Shown here one piece after another: positions 1-9,627 of a stretch of DNA of 37,100 nucleotides; the stretch's first letter is position 1, and each line of letters begins with the position of its first letter. A program made the translations under genes and the position numbers. The notes under the pieces were generated by a model. That model made no database searches. It saw nothing but the letters and a program-made list of their open reading frames with translations, and was not told the DNA's origin. Origin of the DNA: an uncultured Alphaproteobacteria bacterium. Lineage in GTDB: Bacteria > Pseudomonadota > Alphaproteobacteria > RF32 > CAG-239. Location: positions 1 through 37,100 of the forward strand of contig CALYBC010000012.1 of the NCBI GenBank assembly GCA_944393725.1, written 5' to 3'.

Positions 1-173
1 TGGTCGAATCAATCGAATCATCACAGAGTATTTTTACGCTTTTGTTAGGGTTTGTGCTTTATAAAATCTTCGGCAACCGCTTCAAAGAAAACTTAACCAG
101 ACAAGAAGTTATCAAAAAGCTCATCTCGTTTACTGCCATTATTATCGGTATCTATATGGTATTAAGCAACTAG
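1..173 (+). CDS. C-terminal end of a membrane protein, possibly EamA/DMT-type transporter (partial)
   Basis: An open frame enters from the left edge (first full codon at base 3) and stops with TAG at 171-173, giving the last 56 residues of a protein. They contain a hydrophobic stretch (IFTLLLGFVLY), a short basic and polar loop, and a second hydrophobic helix (FTAIIIGIYMVL) ending in SN. A penultimate helix, a polar link and a final helix of the form IIIGIY is how many EamA/DMT-family permeases end, but no diagnostic motif is left, so the family is a guess. The start lies outside the window. It faces the lpxD operon convergently. Confidence 0.5.
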   Translation, partial: VESIESSQSIFTLLLGFVLYKIFGNRFKENLTRQEVIKKLISFTAIIIGIYMVLSN

Positions 174-372
174 TTAATTATGTATCTTTATTTGTTGAAA
201 CTCATCATCGTTTTAGTCCGATAATTGCTTTAGAGATTCTCAACCACAAATGTACTTTAGGAGCTGACATCAAAATTTTCATCAAATCTATTAGCGGCGA
301 AACCGGCCGGCAAAGAATATCTTATCATTCCGACAATTTTCATAATACTTATTTCCTCTGCTTCGGTGGATT

Positions 373-399
373 AAAGCCCCTTTGTGATAAAGGGGCTTT
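373..399 (-). terminator. Hairpin terminator after lpxD
   Basis: A perfect 11-bp inverted repeat, AAAGCCCCTTT / AAAGGGGCTTT with a GTGAT loop, lies four bases beyond the lpxD stop codon. The run of T after it on the minus strand is short, so it is a modest intrinsic terminator. It may also stop transcription coming from the partial gene on the plus strand. The rest of 174-372 shows no supported gene. Confidence 0.7.
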
Positions 400-402
400 G
401 AT

Positions 403-1416
403 TTATTTCTTCCATAACTTTTGGATGCAGGCGGTTTGTTTCATAAAGTCTCTAAAACCTATCGCCGGCGAACCCATAACAGCAGCTCCGGGTTCTATAT
501 CTCGCATTATACCCGACTGAGCTCCGAGCTGTGCTTGTGAGCCAATATTTATGTGATCGGCAATACCTACCTGTCCGCCGCAAACAACATAATCGCCAAA
601 AGTGCAACTGCCGGCAACTCCTACTTGCGAAACCAGTACGCAACCTCGACCAAGTTTGTCGTTATGGGCAATCTGGACCAAGTTATCTATGCGGCAGCCG
701 TCACCGATGACGGTATCATTAAGAGCGCCGCGGTCAATACAAGTGTTGGCCCCGATTTCAACATCGTTACCGATTATAACTCTACCTAATTGCGGTATTC
801 TTTTGTGTTGGCCTTGTACGGTATTAAAGCCAAAGCCGTCCCAACCAATTCTGGCACCGCCGTAGATGTATACATTGTTGCCCATGATGGTATGCATAAT
901 ATTGGCATGGCTGCCGATGCGGCAATTATTACCTAACTTACAACCGCTAGAAATTACACAGGCCGGCTCTAGGCGACAATTATCTCCAATTTCAACATTA
1001 TCACCAATGACTACATAGTCACCAATATAGCAATTATTTCCTATCTTGGCAGAAGGAGATATTACAGCCGTAGCGCAAATTTGTGCCGGAGGCAAAATTT
1101 CTTCATACATGGCATACTTCAAAGCAACCGAGGCATCTTTGGGATTATCACAAACCAAAACAACAACTCCCGCCGGCATCAAAGCTGCAAACTCTTTATT
1201 GGTTACACAGGCAGTAGTTTTAATCTCTGCTATCTTGTCTTTTTTCTTTTTATCAAAGAAAAAAGATATGGTGCCTTCGCCTTCGCTTAAAATATCGGCA
1301 ACCTCTTTTACTACAACCTCTGATTTGCTTTCATCTACCAATTCGGCCTGACAAATTTTGCATACTTCAGCCAAAGTAAAAGGCCCGTTATTTTTATAAA
1401 ATCTGCTGTCAACCAT
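403..1416 (-). CDS. lpxD: UDP-3-O-acylglucosamine N-acyltransferase LpxD
   Basis: Third step of lipid A synthesis: transfer of a 3-hydroxyacyl chain from acyl-ACP to the amine of UDP-3-O-acylglucosamine, in the cytoplasm. The 337-residue length is normal for the family. Residues 1-100 form the uridine-binding region; from about 108 to 315 the protein is a run of hexapeptide repeats ([18 protein letters not shown] and so on) that build a left-handed beta helix. IAHN at 249-252 carries the expected catalytic histidine (His251). The start has a strong AAGGAG site, and the gene begins 14 bases after the bamA stop, so it is the last gene of the operon. The usual skp gene between bamA and lpxD, and fabZ-lpxA after it, are missing here. 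Confidence 0.97.
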   Translation of the reverse strand: MVDSRFYKNNGPFTLAEVCKICQAELVDESKSEVVVKEVADILSEGEGTISFFFDKKKKDKIAEIKTTACVTNKEFAALMPAGVVVLVCDNPKDASVALKYAMYEEILPPAQICATAVISPSAKIGNNCYIGDYVVIGDNVEIGDNCRLEPACVISSGCKLGNNCRIGSHANIMHTIMGNNVYIYGGARIGWDGFGFNTVQGQHKRIPQLGRVIIGNDVEIGANTCIDRGALNDTVIGDGCRIDNLVQIAHNDKLGRGCVLVSQVGVAGSCTFGDYVVCGGQVGIADHINIGSQAQLGAQSGIMRDIEPGAAVMGSPAIGFRDFMKQTACIQKLWKK

Positions 1417-1430
1417 GCGTATTCTCCTTA

Positions 1431-3689
1431 TTATAAACGGCTACCAAAGTTCAAGCGGAATACTTCGGTTTCATCGTAGTCTTCTTTAACAATCGGGAAA
1501 CCAAAGTCAACATCAATTTGTCCCATCGGTGACAACCACTGGAAGCCAAAACCAACGGCAACACGCGGAGTATCGGAATAATATACATCGTTGTCATTAA
1601 TTCCATCCGGTTTTCCGAGCATACCGACATCGGTAAATACATGTGCCGAAATTCCTAACTCATCAAGCCCTATCGGGAAGCCTAATTCGGCTCCGGTGTA
1701 AACCATCCAGTTACCGCCTAAGGCATCGCCGGTATATTTATCTCTGGCGCCGATACCACCCGGTTCAAAACCTCTCATGGTGTAGCCGCCCAAGAAATAA
1801 CGGTTTATCAGGCGAACATCTTCATCACCATAGCCTGATATACTACCGGCGTTAGCAAATAATTTGACGGTATAATAATCGGCTAAAGTTTTGAACCAAT
1901 AGGCTTTACCATCAAACTTGATGTATTTTTCATCTCCGCCCAAACCGGCAAAATCCGTTCCGAAAGACAAATAGTAACCATCACGCGGGAATAAAATACT
2001 ATCTCTCTTATCGTAAGAGATGGTCGTTCCGACGGAGGAGTTAGTATATTTGCCTTTTTCTGATTTTATATATTTAGATGCATATTCACCGACATCAGTA
2101 ATCTCATCACTTTTTAAGGTATAGTGCATCTGCTGGGCCAGGTCATCGGTATAGTTCCAGCCGGTACGCAAACGACCACCCGTTGTCTTGGTATCATAAG
2201 AGCTTTCATCTTGGTAGTCTTGCTTAGAATGGAACAAATCAAATCCGGCTCTTAGTCTGCGATTTAGGAAATATGGCTCGGTAAAGCTTAAATCAACATC
2301 TTGCGATTTTTGTGAAACACCGACATCAAAACCTACTCTCTGCCCCAAACCTCTAAAGTTGTTTTCGGTAACTCCGGCTCTAACCAAGGCACCGTTAACG
2401 GTCGAAAATCCGACACCGACATTGAAATAGCCGGTTGATTTTTCTTTTACATCTATATCCAAGTCAGCTCGATTTCCGTCTTTGGCAGTTGTATTCATAT
2501 CAACCTTTTCAAAGTAATCGAGGCCTTCGACATTGCGACGCGAATCTTTTATCTTCGAAACATTGAACGCATCTCCCTCACCTATACGCAACTCTCTGCG
2601 GATAACTTTATCGTGGGTACGCGAATTTCCTCTGATATTAATGCGGTCAATAAAGAATCTCTCCCCCTCTTTAATGTGGAAGGTAACATCGGCAACACCG
2701 GTGGTGGTATCTTTAGAAATTATCGGCTCAACATCCACAAAAGCAAAACCCTTTTTACCCAACTCCTCGGTTAGTGATGTCACTGTGGCATCAATATCTG
2801 AGGAATCGTATCTATCGCCTTCGGAAACTTCTACAAATTGTTCATAATCCTCAGCCTTAACATCGGTGATATCAGATACAACCTGAACAGTACCGATATT
2901 GTATTTCTTTCCTTCGTCAATAACAAAAGTTACGGTAAAAGATTCTTTATTAGGACTCAACTCGCCAACCGCAGAAACCACTCTGAAATCGGCGTAACCT
3001 TTTTTCAAATAAAATCGGCGTAGTAACTCTTTGTCATAATTAATTTTTTCGGAATCATAATTTTCGGAAGATGAGAAGATACGATACCAGCGGCTCTCTT
3101 TACTCATAATTACTTCTTGCAATTCTTTGCCGGTATACTTTTCATTGCCGATGAAATTAATCTTGTCGATAACGGCCAGCGGCCCTTCATTTATGTTGAA
3201 AATTAAATCAACACGATTTTGATCTCGGCGGATGATTTCCGGATTTACAACCGTGGCATAACGGCCGCTGCGACGATATACTTCCAATATACGACGAACA
3301 TCATCTTGCACTTTGGCACGGGAATATGTAGAACGGGGAGCCAGGTTTATCTCGCTTGAAAGCATATCATCATCAAGCTTGTCATTGCCGTCAAACAGTA
3401 CTTGTGAAATAATCGGATTTTCGGTAACTTTAATGGTTAAAGTTCCGCTCGGAGAAACATTCATTGACACATCTTCGAACAGACCGGTCGCATAGAGCTG
3501 TTTTAATGCTTCATTTAACTGAGCGTCATCGGTGGTTTGCCCTTTTTTGATATTAACATAAGATATTACCGTTTCCGGCTCAACCCTTTCCAAGCCACTG
3601 ACCTTGATGTCATTGACCTTGGTGGCTGCCATCAAGCTGGTTGAAGCTAACAAAGAAAACGCAAAACTTCCCAAAAATACTCTTTTCAT
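1431..3689 (-). CDS. bamA: Outer membrane protein assembly factor BamA
   Basis: Core of the BAM complex, which folds beta-barrel proteins into the outer membrane. A signal peptide ([22 protein letters not shown], cleaved near residue 21) is followed by about 400 residues of POTRA repeats, starting at [17 protein letters not shown], and then an Omp85-type barrel. [10 protein letters not shown] near residue 640 matches the conserved RGF loop motif of the barrel. The chain ends in an aromatic-containing strand ([10 protein letters not shown]), as barrel proteins do. 752 residues is within the family range. It follows rseP by about 24 bases in the same operon, with a GGGGA ribosome site, and is followed at once by lpxD. 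Confidence 0.97.
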   Translation of the reverse strand: MKRVFLGSFAFSLLASTSLMAATKVNDIKVSGLERVEPETVISYVNIKKGQTTDDAQLNEALKQLYATGLFEDVSMNVSPSGTLTIKVTENPIISQVLFDGNDKLDDDMLSSEINLAPRSTYSRAKVQDDVRRILEVYRRSGRYATVVNPEIIRRDQNRVDLIFNINEGPLAVIDKINFIGNEKYTGKELQEVIMSKESRWYRIFSSSENYDSEKINYDKELLRRFYLKKGYADFRVVSAVGELSPNKESFTVTFVIDEGKKYNIGTVQVVSDITDVKAEDYEQFVEVSEGDRYDSSDIDATVTSLTEELGKKGFAFVDVEPIISKDTTTGVADVTFHIKEGERFFIDRINIRGNSRTHDKVIRRELRIGEGDAFNVSKIKDSRRNVEGLDYFEKVDMNTTAKDGNRADLDIDVKEKSTGYFNVGVGFSTVNGALVRAGVTENNFRGLGQRVGFDVGVSQKSQDVDLSFTEPYFLNRRLRAGFDLFHSKQDYQDESSYDTKTTGGRLRTGWNYTDDLAQQMHYTLKSDEITDVGEYASKYIKSEKGKYTNSSVGTTISYDKRDSILFPRDGYYLSFGTDFAGLGGDEKYIKFDGKAYWFKTLADYYTVKLFANAGSISGYGDEDVRLINRYFLGGYTMRGFEPGGIGARDKYTGDALGGNWMVYTGAELGFPIGLDELGISAHVFTDVGMLGKPDGINDNDVYYSDTPRVAVGFGFQWLSPMGQIDVDFGFPIVKEDYDETEVFRLNFGSRL

Positions 3690-3713
3690 ATTCTAAATCC
3701 CCGTATCTGTTTT

Positions 3714-4838
3714 TTAAGAAAACCAACGATTAAACAATCTGGCAAAATCATTATATGTCGCTAGCAGCATTAAGCTTATCAGCAGAAAAAAGCCAAACTT
3801 AAATACATATTCTTTGACCTTTTCATTTATCTCGCGCCGCGAAATTATTTCTATTAGATATATCACAATATGCCCGCCGTCAAGAAGGGGGATCGGAAAC
3901 AAGTTAATTAATCCCAAGTTTATTGACAACAATGACATAAATATCAAAAAATCCAACCATGAATTGGTTTTAGATATATCACCGCTCATCTCGGCGATAC
4001 GGACAATGCCGCCTAGTTCATCAGTACCGCGGGCACCGGTTATCATTTGGCCGACGCCGCGTAAAGTAACAACGGTGATTTGCCAACTCATCGCTCCTGC
4101 CTCAACAAGGGCTTGCGGCAAGGTTAATTTTACCGGGCTAAACTCGACAGAAGTCACCGATGATACTCCCAGCATCGGTTTTTGATTCTGATTGGCTTCA
4201 ACACTGAGCGGTATCACTTCCAATTTTACCGTCAAATGCTTTTCTTTACCGTCGCGCATAATGGTCAAATCGACAACTCCGGTCGTGCTCATCTCAATTT
4301 CTTGGCGAAACTCTTGGAATGTGTTGACCTTTACTCCATCTACCGTCAAAATTTTGTCTTTGGGCAGAATGCCGGCTTTTTCTGCCGCACTGCCCTTTAT
4401 AACCTCACCGACAACCGGCGGAAAATCCATCTTGCCGTATGCAAAAAATATACCGGCAAAAACCAAAATCGCAAAAATGTAATTAAAGGCAGGTCCACCG
4501 ATTACAATGGCTAATTTCTTAAACGGATTTTGAAAAGCAAAGGCATACTTTTTATCTTCAGCACTTAGTGATGAAGCACTGTTTCCGGCCGATGCCTCAT
4601 CGTCATCACCCAAAAATTTGCAATATCCGCCCAAAGGAACTGCAGATATCTTCCATATTGTGCCGGAAGAATCTTTTATTCCCCATAGCTGTTTACCAAA
4701 TCCTATAGAAAATTCGGCGACCTTTACTCCGCAAATTTTGGCTATGATGTAGTGCCCAAACTCATGCACAAAAACCAATATTCCCAATAATACAATGAAA
4801 GGTATTACATAATAAGCAGCATTAATAAGCCAATCCAT
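3714..4838 (-). CDS. rseP: Site-2 zinc metalloprotease RseP
   Basis: Inner-membrane intramembrane protease of the RseP/S2P family, which in relatives cleaves anti-sigma factors and remnant signal peptides. HEFGH at residues 25-29 in the first membrane helix is the zinc site; LDGGH at 319-323, in a late helix, supplies the third ligand (Asp320). One PDZ domain is visible at about 140-210 (VVGEVIKGSAAEKAGILPKD). The protein is 374 residues, shorter than the two-PDZ E. coli protein of about 450 and like other alphaproteobacterial versions. The start has an AGGAG site seven bases upstream and follows cdsA by nine bases. The dxr gene often found between cdsA and rseP is absent. Confidence 0.95.
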   Translation of the reverse strand: MDWLINAAYYVIPFIVLLGILVFVHEFGHYIIAKICGVKVAEFSIGFGKQLWGIKDSSGTIWKISAVPLGGYCKFLGDDDEASAGNSASSLSAEDKKYAFAFQNPFKKLAIVIGGPAFNYIFAILVFAGIFFAYGKMDFPPVVGEVIKGSAAEKAGILPKDKILTVDGVKVNTFQEFRQEIEMSTTGVVDLTIMRDGKEKHLTVKLEVIPLSVEANQNQKPMLGVSSVTSVEFSPVKLTLPQALVEAGAMSWQITVVTLRGVGQMITGARGTDELGGIVRIAEMSGDISKTNSWLDFLIFMSLLSINLGLINLFPIPLLDGGHIVIYLIEIISRREINEKVKEYVFKFGFFLLISLMLLATYNDFARLFNRWFS

Positions 4839-4847
4839 TGGAAGCTC

Positions 4848-5645
4848 CTATTCTACAAAATAAACTAGATTACGCAACAACATCACCGCAAACGGAGCTG
4901 CAAAAATCAAACCGTCAATGCGATCAAAAATACCGCCGTGTCCGGGAATCATGTTGCTGGAATCTTTCAATCCGAGATGTCTTTTGATTGCAGATTCAAT
5001 CAAATCGCCAATTTGGGCAATTACCGCCAAAAAGGCTGACATATAGACATAAAATTTGGCGTTGCTCCAAGTACCGGCGTCAAAAAACCAACATACTCCA
5101 TAGCTGACAAACATAGCTAAAATCATACCACCAAACAGACCGGCCCAAGTTTTGTTGGGAGAAATTTTGGGTGCCAATTTAGGACCTTTGAGTAAACTGC
5201 CGAATATATAGCCACCGATATCGACACCCCAAACCATAAACAAAAACCACAAAACCATTTGAGCACCGTAAAGAGTATAGATTTCAACTATCGCCCAGAA
5301 TCCGATGCTGATGTACGGTACACCCAAAAGCAACAATTTACGATGTTCTTCGCCTTTGCTTTTGGCCCAAACCAGCAAAAGAGCCAATACACCGCTGATG
5401 ATATATGCTTCTACTGAGCCTAAAATTGTGGCGGTGGCAGCAACAAAAAGATAAGTCGTTGCATAGAAGGCAGACTTTTTGTTTGGTACCATCGTTGCCC
5501 ATTCCCACGACAATAATGCAGAACCAAAAAGTGCCAAAATATACACAGAAGTGTAGCTATACATCACCATATATACAACTACCGGCACCATTATAACGGT
5601 TGTCAACAATCTGATAAAAAACGATTTTAGCTTAGAGTTTTCCAT
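4848..5645 (-). CDS. cdsA: Phosphatidate cytidylyltransferase CdsA
   Basis: Makes CDP-diacylglycerol from phosphatidic acid and CTP at the inner membrane, the branch point for all phospholipids. The protein is strongly hydrophobic with several membrane helices. Residues 218-244 match the family signature: SAIKR, then KD, then IPGHGGIFDRID. I chose the ATG at 5645 (265 residues) rather than an upstream in-frame start at 5672, because GGGAG lies at the right distance from 5645 and the N-terminus then fits the family (MENSKLKSFFIRLLT). This start overlaps the end of uppS by 14 bases, suggesting translational coupling. Confidence 0.95.
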   Translation of the reverse strand: MENSKLKSFFIRLLTTVIMVPVVVYMVMYSYTSVYILALFGSALLSWEWATMVPNKKSAFYATTYLFVAATATILGSVEAYIISGVLALLLVWAKSKGEEHRKLLLLGVPYISIGFWAIVEIYTLYGAQMVLWFLFMVWGVDIGGYIFGSLLKGPKLAPKISPNKTWAGLFGGMILAMFVSYGVCWFFDAGTWSNAKFYVYMSAFLAVIAQIGDLIESAIKRHLGLKDSSNMIPGHGGIFDRIDGLIFAAPFAVMLLRNLVYFVE

Positions 5646-6333
5646 ATCGTCTCTCCCTTGTATTAAAGTCATCCATAATCTCTTTTAGTTCTTTAGGCGA
5701 AAAATCCGGCCATAAAGTTTTGGTAAAATAAAATTCACTGTAAGCTATCTGCCACAGCAAATAGTTACTTATTCTCTGCTCACCGCTGGTTCTTATTACC
5801 AAATCGGGATCCGGGATACCGGAGGTGTAAAGATTTGAGGCAAAGCTTTGTTCATTAATATCGGAAAGTCGCATTTTTCCCGACGCAACATCCGCGGCAA
5901 CATTTTTGGCGGCATGAACAATCTCGGCTCTGGAACCATAACTCAGGGCTATGCACAAAGTAAACTTTTCGTTGGATGCCGTTTCTTTCTCAATTTTATT
6001 CATCTGTTCGACAATGTCGGAAGCCAGCATTTCTCTTTCTCCGATAAAACGAATGCGGGCACCGCGCTCCTTAACTTCTTTAAGCTCGGAACTTAAATAT
6101 TGGCGTAAAAGATTCATGAGGTAATCGACCTCAGCCTTATCTCTATGCCAATTTTCAGTCGAAAAAGCGTAGAAAGTCAAACAAGGTATTTCCATATCGG
6201 CAGCAGCTTTTACAATTTCTTGCAAAACCTCCGCTCCCTTTTTATGTCCGGCCGAACGAGGCAGGCCTCTTTTAGCTGCCCAGCGACCATTGCCGTCCAT
6301 TATGAAAGCTATGTGTTTAAGCTTATCAGACAC
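5632..6333 (-). CDS. uppS: Undecaprenyl (polyprenyl) diphosphate synthase UppS
   Basis: cis-Prenyltransferase that extends farnesyl diphosphate to the C55 carrier lipid for peptidoglycan and O-antigen. The N-terminus has IMDGNGRWA with the catalytic Asp13; FSTENWHR and the C-terminal RTSGEQRISNYLLWQIAYSE are further family signatures. 233 residues is typical. The start codon is GTG at 6333, with AAGGA about ten bases upstream, 11 bases after the frr stop. It overlaps cdsA, the usual partner in this cluster. Confidence 0.96.
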   Translation of the reverse strand: MSDKLKHIAFIMDGNGRWAAKRGLPRSAGHKKGAEVLQEIVKAAADMEIPCLTFYAFSTENWHRDKAEVDYLMNLLRQYLSSELKEVKERGARIRFIGEREMLASDIVEQMNKIEKETASNEKFTLCIALSYGSRAEIVHAAKNVAADVASGKMRLSDINEQSFASNLYTSGIPDPDLVIRTSGEQRISNYLLWQIAYSEFYFTKTLWPDFSPKELKEIMDDFNTRERRYGKL

Positions 6334-6344
6334 CTAATAAATCC

Positions 6345-6908
6345 TTATACTTGGAGAATGTCTTTTTCTTTTTGGGCCAACAATTCATCAATTTTCTTGG
6401 TGGCGTCGTCGGTCAACTTCTGCACTTCATTTTCGTATTTTTTTTCATCATCTTCGGAAATGAGATTGTCTTTTTTCAACTTTTTGACATCGTCAAGAGC
6501 ATCTCGGCGAATATTGCGAACCGCAACTTTTGAAGCTTCGGCATATTTGCCAGCAACTTTTGATAATTCACGGCGTCTTTCTTCCGACAACGGAGGAATC
6601 GGAATTCTGATTAATTGACCGTCTGATGAGGGGTTTAACCCTAAATCTGACTCCATAATTGCTTTTTCAACAGCCTTGGCCAGACCTCTGTCCCAAACAC
6701 TGACAGATAAAGTTCTGGCATCCGGTACCGAAATTGTACCAACCTGTGATAGCGGTGTCATTGAACCGTAAGCCTCGACCATAATACCGTCTAAAAGACT
6801 GATATGAGCTCTGCCGGCACGTAGAGAGCCAAAGTCTGCCTTCAATGTTTCAATGGTTTTTTCCATTCTGCTTTTTGTATCTTCTTTGATTAAAGAAAAA
6901 TCTGACAT
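6345..6908 (-). CDS. frr: Ribosome recycling factor
   Basis: Splits the post-termination ribosome together with EF-G. The 187 residues are the standard RRF length, with the conserved opening (MEKTIETLKADFGSLRAGRA), LIRIPIPPLSEERRREL in the middle and a long helical C-terminal part (RNIRRDALDDVKKLKKD). The ATG has a GAGGT ribosome site and lies 11 bases after pyrH, the normal partner. It is a cytoplasmic housekeeping gene and shows no anomalies. Confidence 0.97.
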   Translation of the reverse strand: MSDFSLIKEDTKSRMEKTIETLKADFGSLRAGRAHISLLDGIMVEAYGSMTPLSQVGTISVPDARTLSVSVWDRGLAKAVEKAIMESDLGLNPSSDGQLIRIPIPPLSEERRRELSKVAGKYAEASKVAVRNIRRDALDDVKKLKKDNLISEDDEKKYENEVQKLTDDATKKIDELLAQKEKDILQV

Positions 6909-6919
6909 ATTTTACCTCG

Positions 6920-7633
6920 TTAGTTTTTTATGATTGTAAATGTTCCTTTGCCCTGAATAACCTTTTCCATAGACTTGTCTTCTTGTTGGCAAAAAACCAA
7001 TATCGGCATATTGTTTTCTTTGGCCAATGAAACTGCAGTTAAATCCATAACCCCAAGTTGTCTTTGAATAACCTCATCATAAGAAATTTCTTTTATTCGT
7101 TTGGCGTTTTTATCTTTTTTAGGATCAGCAGTATAAACACCGTCAACCTGTGTTGCCTTTAAAACAGCCTCGCACTGCATTTCGGAAGCGCGCAACACTG
7201 CTCCGGTATCGGTGGTAAAATAGGGATTACCGGTGCCGCCGGCAAAAATTATCACCCGTTTTTTCTCCAAGTGACGCAACGCCTTGCGGTACATATAGTT
7301 CTCACAAACTTGCGGCACACCCAAACCCGATAAAACCCTAACCTCAACGCCTTGGTTTTCCAAAGCATTTTGCAAGCACAACGCATTCATTAAAGTGGCG
7401 AGCATTCCAACCTGATCGGCAACGGTACGGTTCATTCCTTTTGCAGCTTCTTTGGCTCCGCGAAAAATGTTACCGCCCCCGACAACAATACACACATCAA
7501 CTCCTGATTTATGTATTGATTTGATTTGACCGGCCAAACTATGTAAAACCTCAGGCGACATACCAAAGCTTTTGTCGCCCATCAGGCCTTCGCCGGAAAG
7601 CTTAAACAGAACTCTTTTGTATAAAGGCTTCAT
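6920..7633 (-). CDS. pyrH: UMP kinase PyrH
   Basis: Phosphorylates UMP to UDP, feeding pyrimidine, sugar-nucleotide and lipid A synthesis. Amino-acid-kinase fold motifs are clear: KLSGE near the start, VGGGNIFRG at 51-59, TDTGAVLRA and VDGVYTADP at 163-171. I place the start at the ATG at 7633 (238 residues, MKPLYKRVLFKLSGEGLMG), which has an AGGG site about nine bases upstream. An in-frame extension to 7795 would add 54 residues unlike any family member. It is the first gene of the minus-strand operon. The rpsB-tsf pair that often precedes pyrH is not here; plsY is divergent instead. Confidence 0.95.
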   Translation of the reverse strand: MKPLYKRVLFKLSGEGLMGDKSFGMSPEVLHSLAGQIKSIHKSGVDVCIVVGGGNIFRGAKEAAKGMNRTVADQVGMLATLMNALCLQNALENQGVEVRVLSGLGVPQVCENYMYRKALRHLEKKRVIIFAGGTGNPYFTTDTGAVLRASEMQCEAVLKATQVDGVYTADPKKDKNAKRIKEISYDEVIQRQLGVMDLTAVSLAKENNMPILVFCQQEDKSMEKVIQGKGTFTIIKN

Positions 7634-7850
7634 TTTTAATGTACCCTGAATTTGATTTGTTTTAGTATTAACAAAAAGAATCGTTTTGTCATTAAAATTC
7701 TTTAATCCCTTAACAGATATTGTAAAAAAGTTGCAAAATAGTGAATCTCTATTTGCTTTATTTGCTTTGTGAAAAAACAAATTCATTATTGCCAAATAAA
7801 AAGTTTCGGAATAATAGATATATAGCTCGTAAATAAATGGGAGATTTCAG

Positions 7851-8501
7851 ATGTCTTTGGGGTATGAACTTTCTTTATGGGGAATCGGCGGATATTTGCT
7901 GGGTTCTATTCCGTTTGGTTTGGTTTTGTGCTTTTTGGCCGGATACGGTGATATAAGAAAAATCGGGTCAGGCAATATCGGTGCAACCAATGTTTTGCGT
8001 ACCGGAAATAAATGGCTTGCCCTGTTAACGGTTATTCTTGATGCTTCTAAGGCCGGTATAGCTGCTTGGTTGGCATATAAATTTGTTAAACCGGAAGCCG
8101 TTATTGTGTGGGGGTTGGCAACATATCTTAATGTGTTGGCTTCGCTCATTGCCGGTTCAATGGCAATCATCGGACATAATTTTCCGGTGTGGCTGAAATT
8201 TAGAGGCGGAAAAGGTGTTGCTTCGGCATTTGGGTTTATACTCGTTACTCAACCGATTATTGCTGTTATTGCTCTTGCAATTTGGCTTTTGATGGCGTTT
8301 ACTTTTAAATATTCTTCACTTGCGGCTATAGTTGCCGCTTTGGCAATTCCATTTCTTACTTTCTTTTATGCACAGCCTATATATACCGTCTTTTATACTG
8401 CTCTGGTGGTTTTGGTTTTGATAAGGCATCATGCAAACTTTGCCAGACTTTTTAGAGGGCAAGAAAGTAAAATAACATTTAAAAAGAAGGATACGAAGTA
8501 A
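7851..8501 (+). CDS. plsY: Acyl-phosphate:glycerol-3-phosphate acyltransferase PlsY
   Basis: Inner-membrane enzyme making lysophosphatidic acid from acyl-phosphate, the first committed phospholipid step; its product path leads to CdsA, encoded in the divergent operon. The 216-residue protein has several hydrophobic helices and the family motifs GSIPFG, GSGNIGATNVLRTG, and RGGKGVAS around residues 120-127. The 217-base gap to pyrH must hold the promoters of both operons, but I could not pick convincing boxes. It runs directly into dprA (one base between stop and start). Confidence 0.95.
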   Translation: MSLGYELSLWGIGGYLLGSIPFGLVLCFLAGYGDIRKIGSGNIGATNVLRTGNKWLALLTVILDASKAGIAAWLAYKFVKPEAVIVWGLATYLNVLASLIAGSMAIIGHNFPVWLKFRGGKGVASAFGFILVTQPIIAVIALAIWLLMAFTFKYSSLAAIVAALAIPFLTFFYAQPIYTVFYTALVVLVLIRHHANFARLFRGQESKITFKKKDTK

Positions 8502-8502
8502 A

Positions 8503-9612
8503 TTGTCAAGAATAGAGGAATTAACAACTTGTTTGAGGCTGATTAACGCTCAAAATGTCGGACCGGTTTCTTTTTATCGCATGGTAAATAAGTTTGGCTC
8601 TCCCGAAGCGGCAGTAGCCATGATAGAAAGAACCGAAAAATATCGCCCTTGGAGTTTGAGCCGAGCTAAAGAAGAGATAGAAATGGCTAAAAAGCTTAAA
8701 GTCAATATACTGACTTATAACGATGACGAATATCCTTTTATGCTCAAGCAGATAGACAACCCGCCTCCGGTTATATATATCAAAGGTAATCTTGATGCTT
8801 TAAATTACGAAAAATCAATAGCTATGGTCGGGGCTCGTGCCGCTTCGGCTAACGGAAGGAGAACTGCCGCCAAACTCGCTTTCGATTTAACGGAAAACGG
8901 GGTGTGTGTTATTTCGGGAATGGCCAGAGGCATTGATGCATCCGCACATATGGGAGCGATGATGGCTAAAGAGGGAACCGGAAGCACCGTCGCCGTTTTG
9001 GGAACGGGAATTGATGTTATTTATCCAGCCGAAAATCGTAATCTTTATAAAAATATTATCGTTAACGGTTGTGTCATTTCTGAATTTCCGATCGGGACTA
9101 AGGTTTCAACACAGAATTTTCCGCGGAGGAATCGAACTATTGCGGCCTTAAGCGGCGGTGTGTTGGTCGTTGAAGCCGGATTACAGTCAGGATCTTTGAT
9201 TACGGCAAATTGGGCTGCAAAATTGCATAAGGGAATATTTGCAGTGCCGGGGACTCCGGGTGAAGCTCGGGCTAAGGGTGTTAATTATTTGATAAAATCC
9301 GGAGCCAAGTTGGTTGAGGATGTACAAGATGTTGTATCTTTTCTTGATAAGAATAAACACTGGTTTGAGCCCTACAGAAAACAACCGGCACAAAAAGTTC
9401 TTGTCTTTGAAAATAAAAATGATAACTTGACCAAGCAAAAATTTGAATCGGTAGACCTCCTTAGTCTGATAAGTGTTGACGGCACGGATATTGACGAGTT
9501 GGTTCGTCTTTCGGAAAGACCTACAACCACCGTAATTGCTCAGATACTGGAATTAGAGATGTTGGGATTGGTTGAAAGAATAGCAGGCAACAAAGTTGCG
9601 TTGATTAAATAA
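8503..9612 (+). CDS. dprA: DNA processing protein DprA
   Basis: Binds incoming single-stranded DNA during natural transformation and loads RecA. The 369-residue protein has an N-terminal helical region, a Rossmann-like core at about 100-275 with MVGARAAS, SGMARGID (138-145), VLGTGIDVIYPAENR and NFPRRNRTIAALSGG, and a C-terminal winged-helix-like part (ISVDGTDIDELVRLSERPTT). The start is TTG at 8503, preceded by AAGGA at a suitable distance; no better start is available. The family is widespread, so its presence alone does not prove competence. Confidence 0.94.
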   Translation: MSRIEELTTCLRLINAQNVGPVSFYRMVNKFGSPEAAVAMIERTEKYRPWSLSRAKEEIEMAKKLKVNILTYNDDEYPFMLKQIDNPPPVIYIKGNLDALNYEKSIAMVGARAASANGRRTAAKLAFDLTENGVCVISGMARGIDASAHMGAMMAKEGTGSTVAVLGTGIDVIYPAENRNLYKNIIVNGCVISEFPIGTKVSTQNFPRRNRTIAALSGGVLVVEAGLQSGSLITANWAAKLHKGIFAVPGTPGEARAKGVNYLIKSGAKLVEDVQDVVSFLDKNKHWFEPYRKQPAQKVLVFENKNDNLTKQKFESVDLLSLISVDGTDIDELVRLSERPTTTVIAQILELEMLGLVERIAGNKVALIK

Positions 9613-9627
9613 TTTGGGTGTAAAAAA

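Noticed and set aside
188..520. Open plus-strand frame after the partial gene, vaguely HPr-like near its start
   Set aside because: It has no start codon with a ribosome site, the resemblance is a few residues only, and its second half is antisense to lpxD and its terminator.
7634..7795. N-terminal extension of PyrH by 54 residues
   Set aside because: The extension is unlike the family and lacks a ribosome site, while ATG 7633 has one and gives the normal length.
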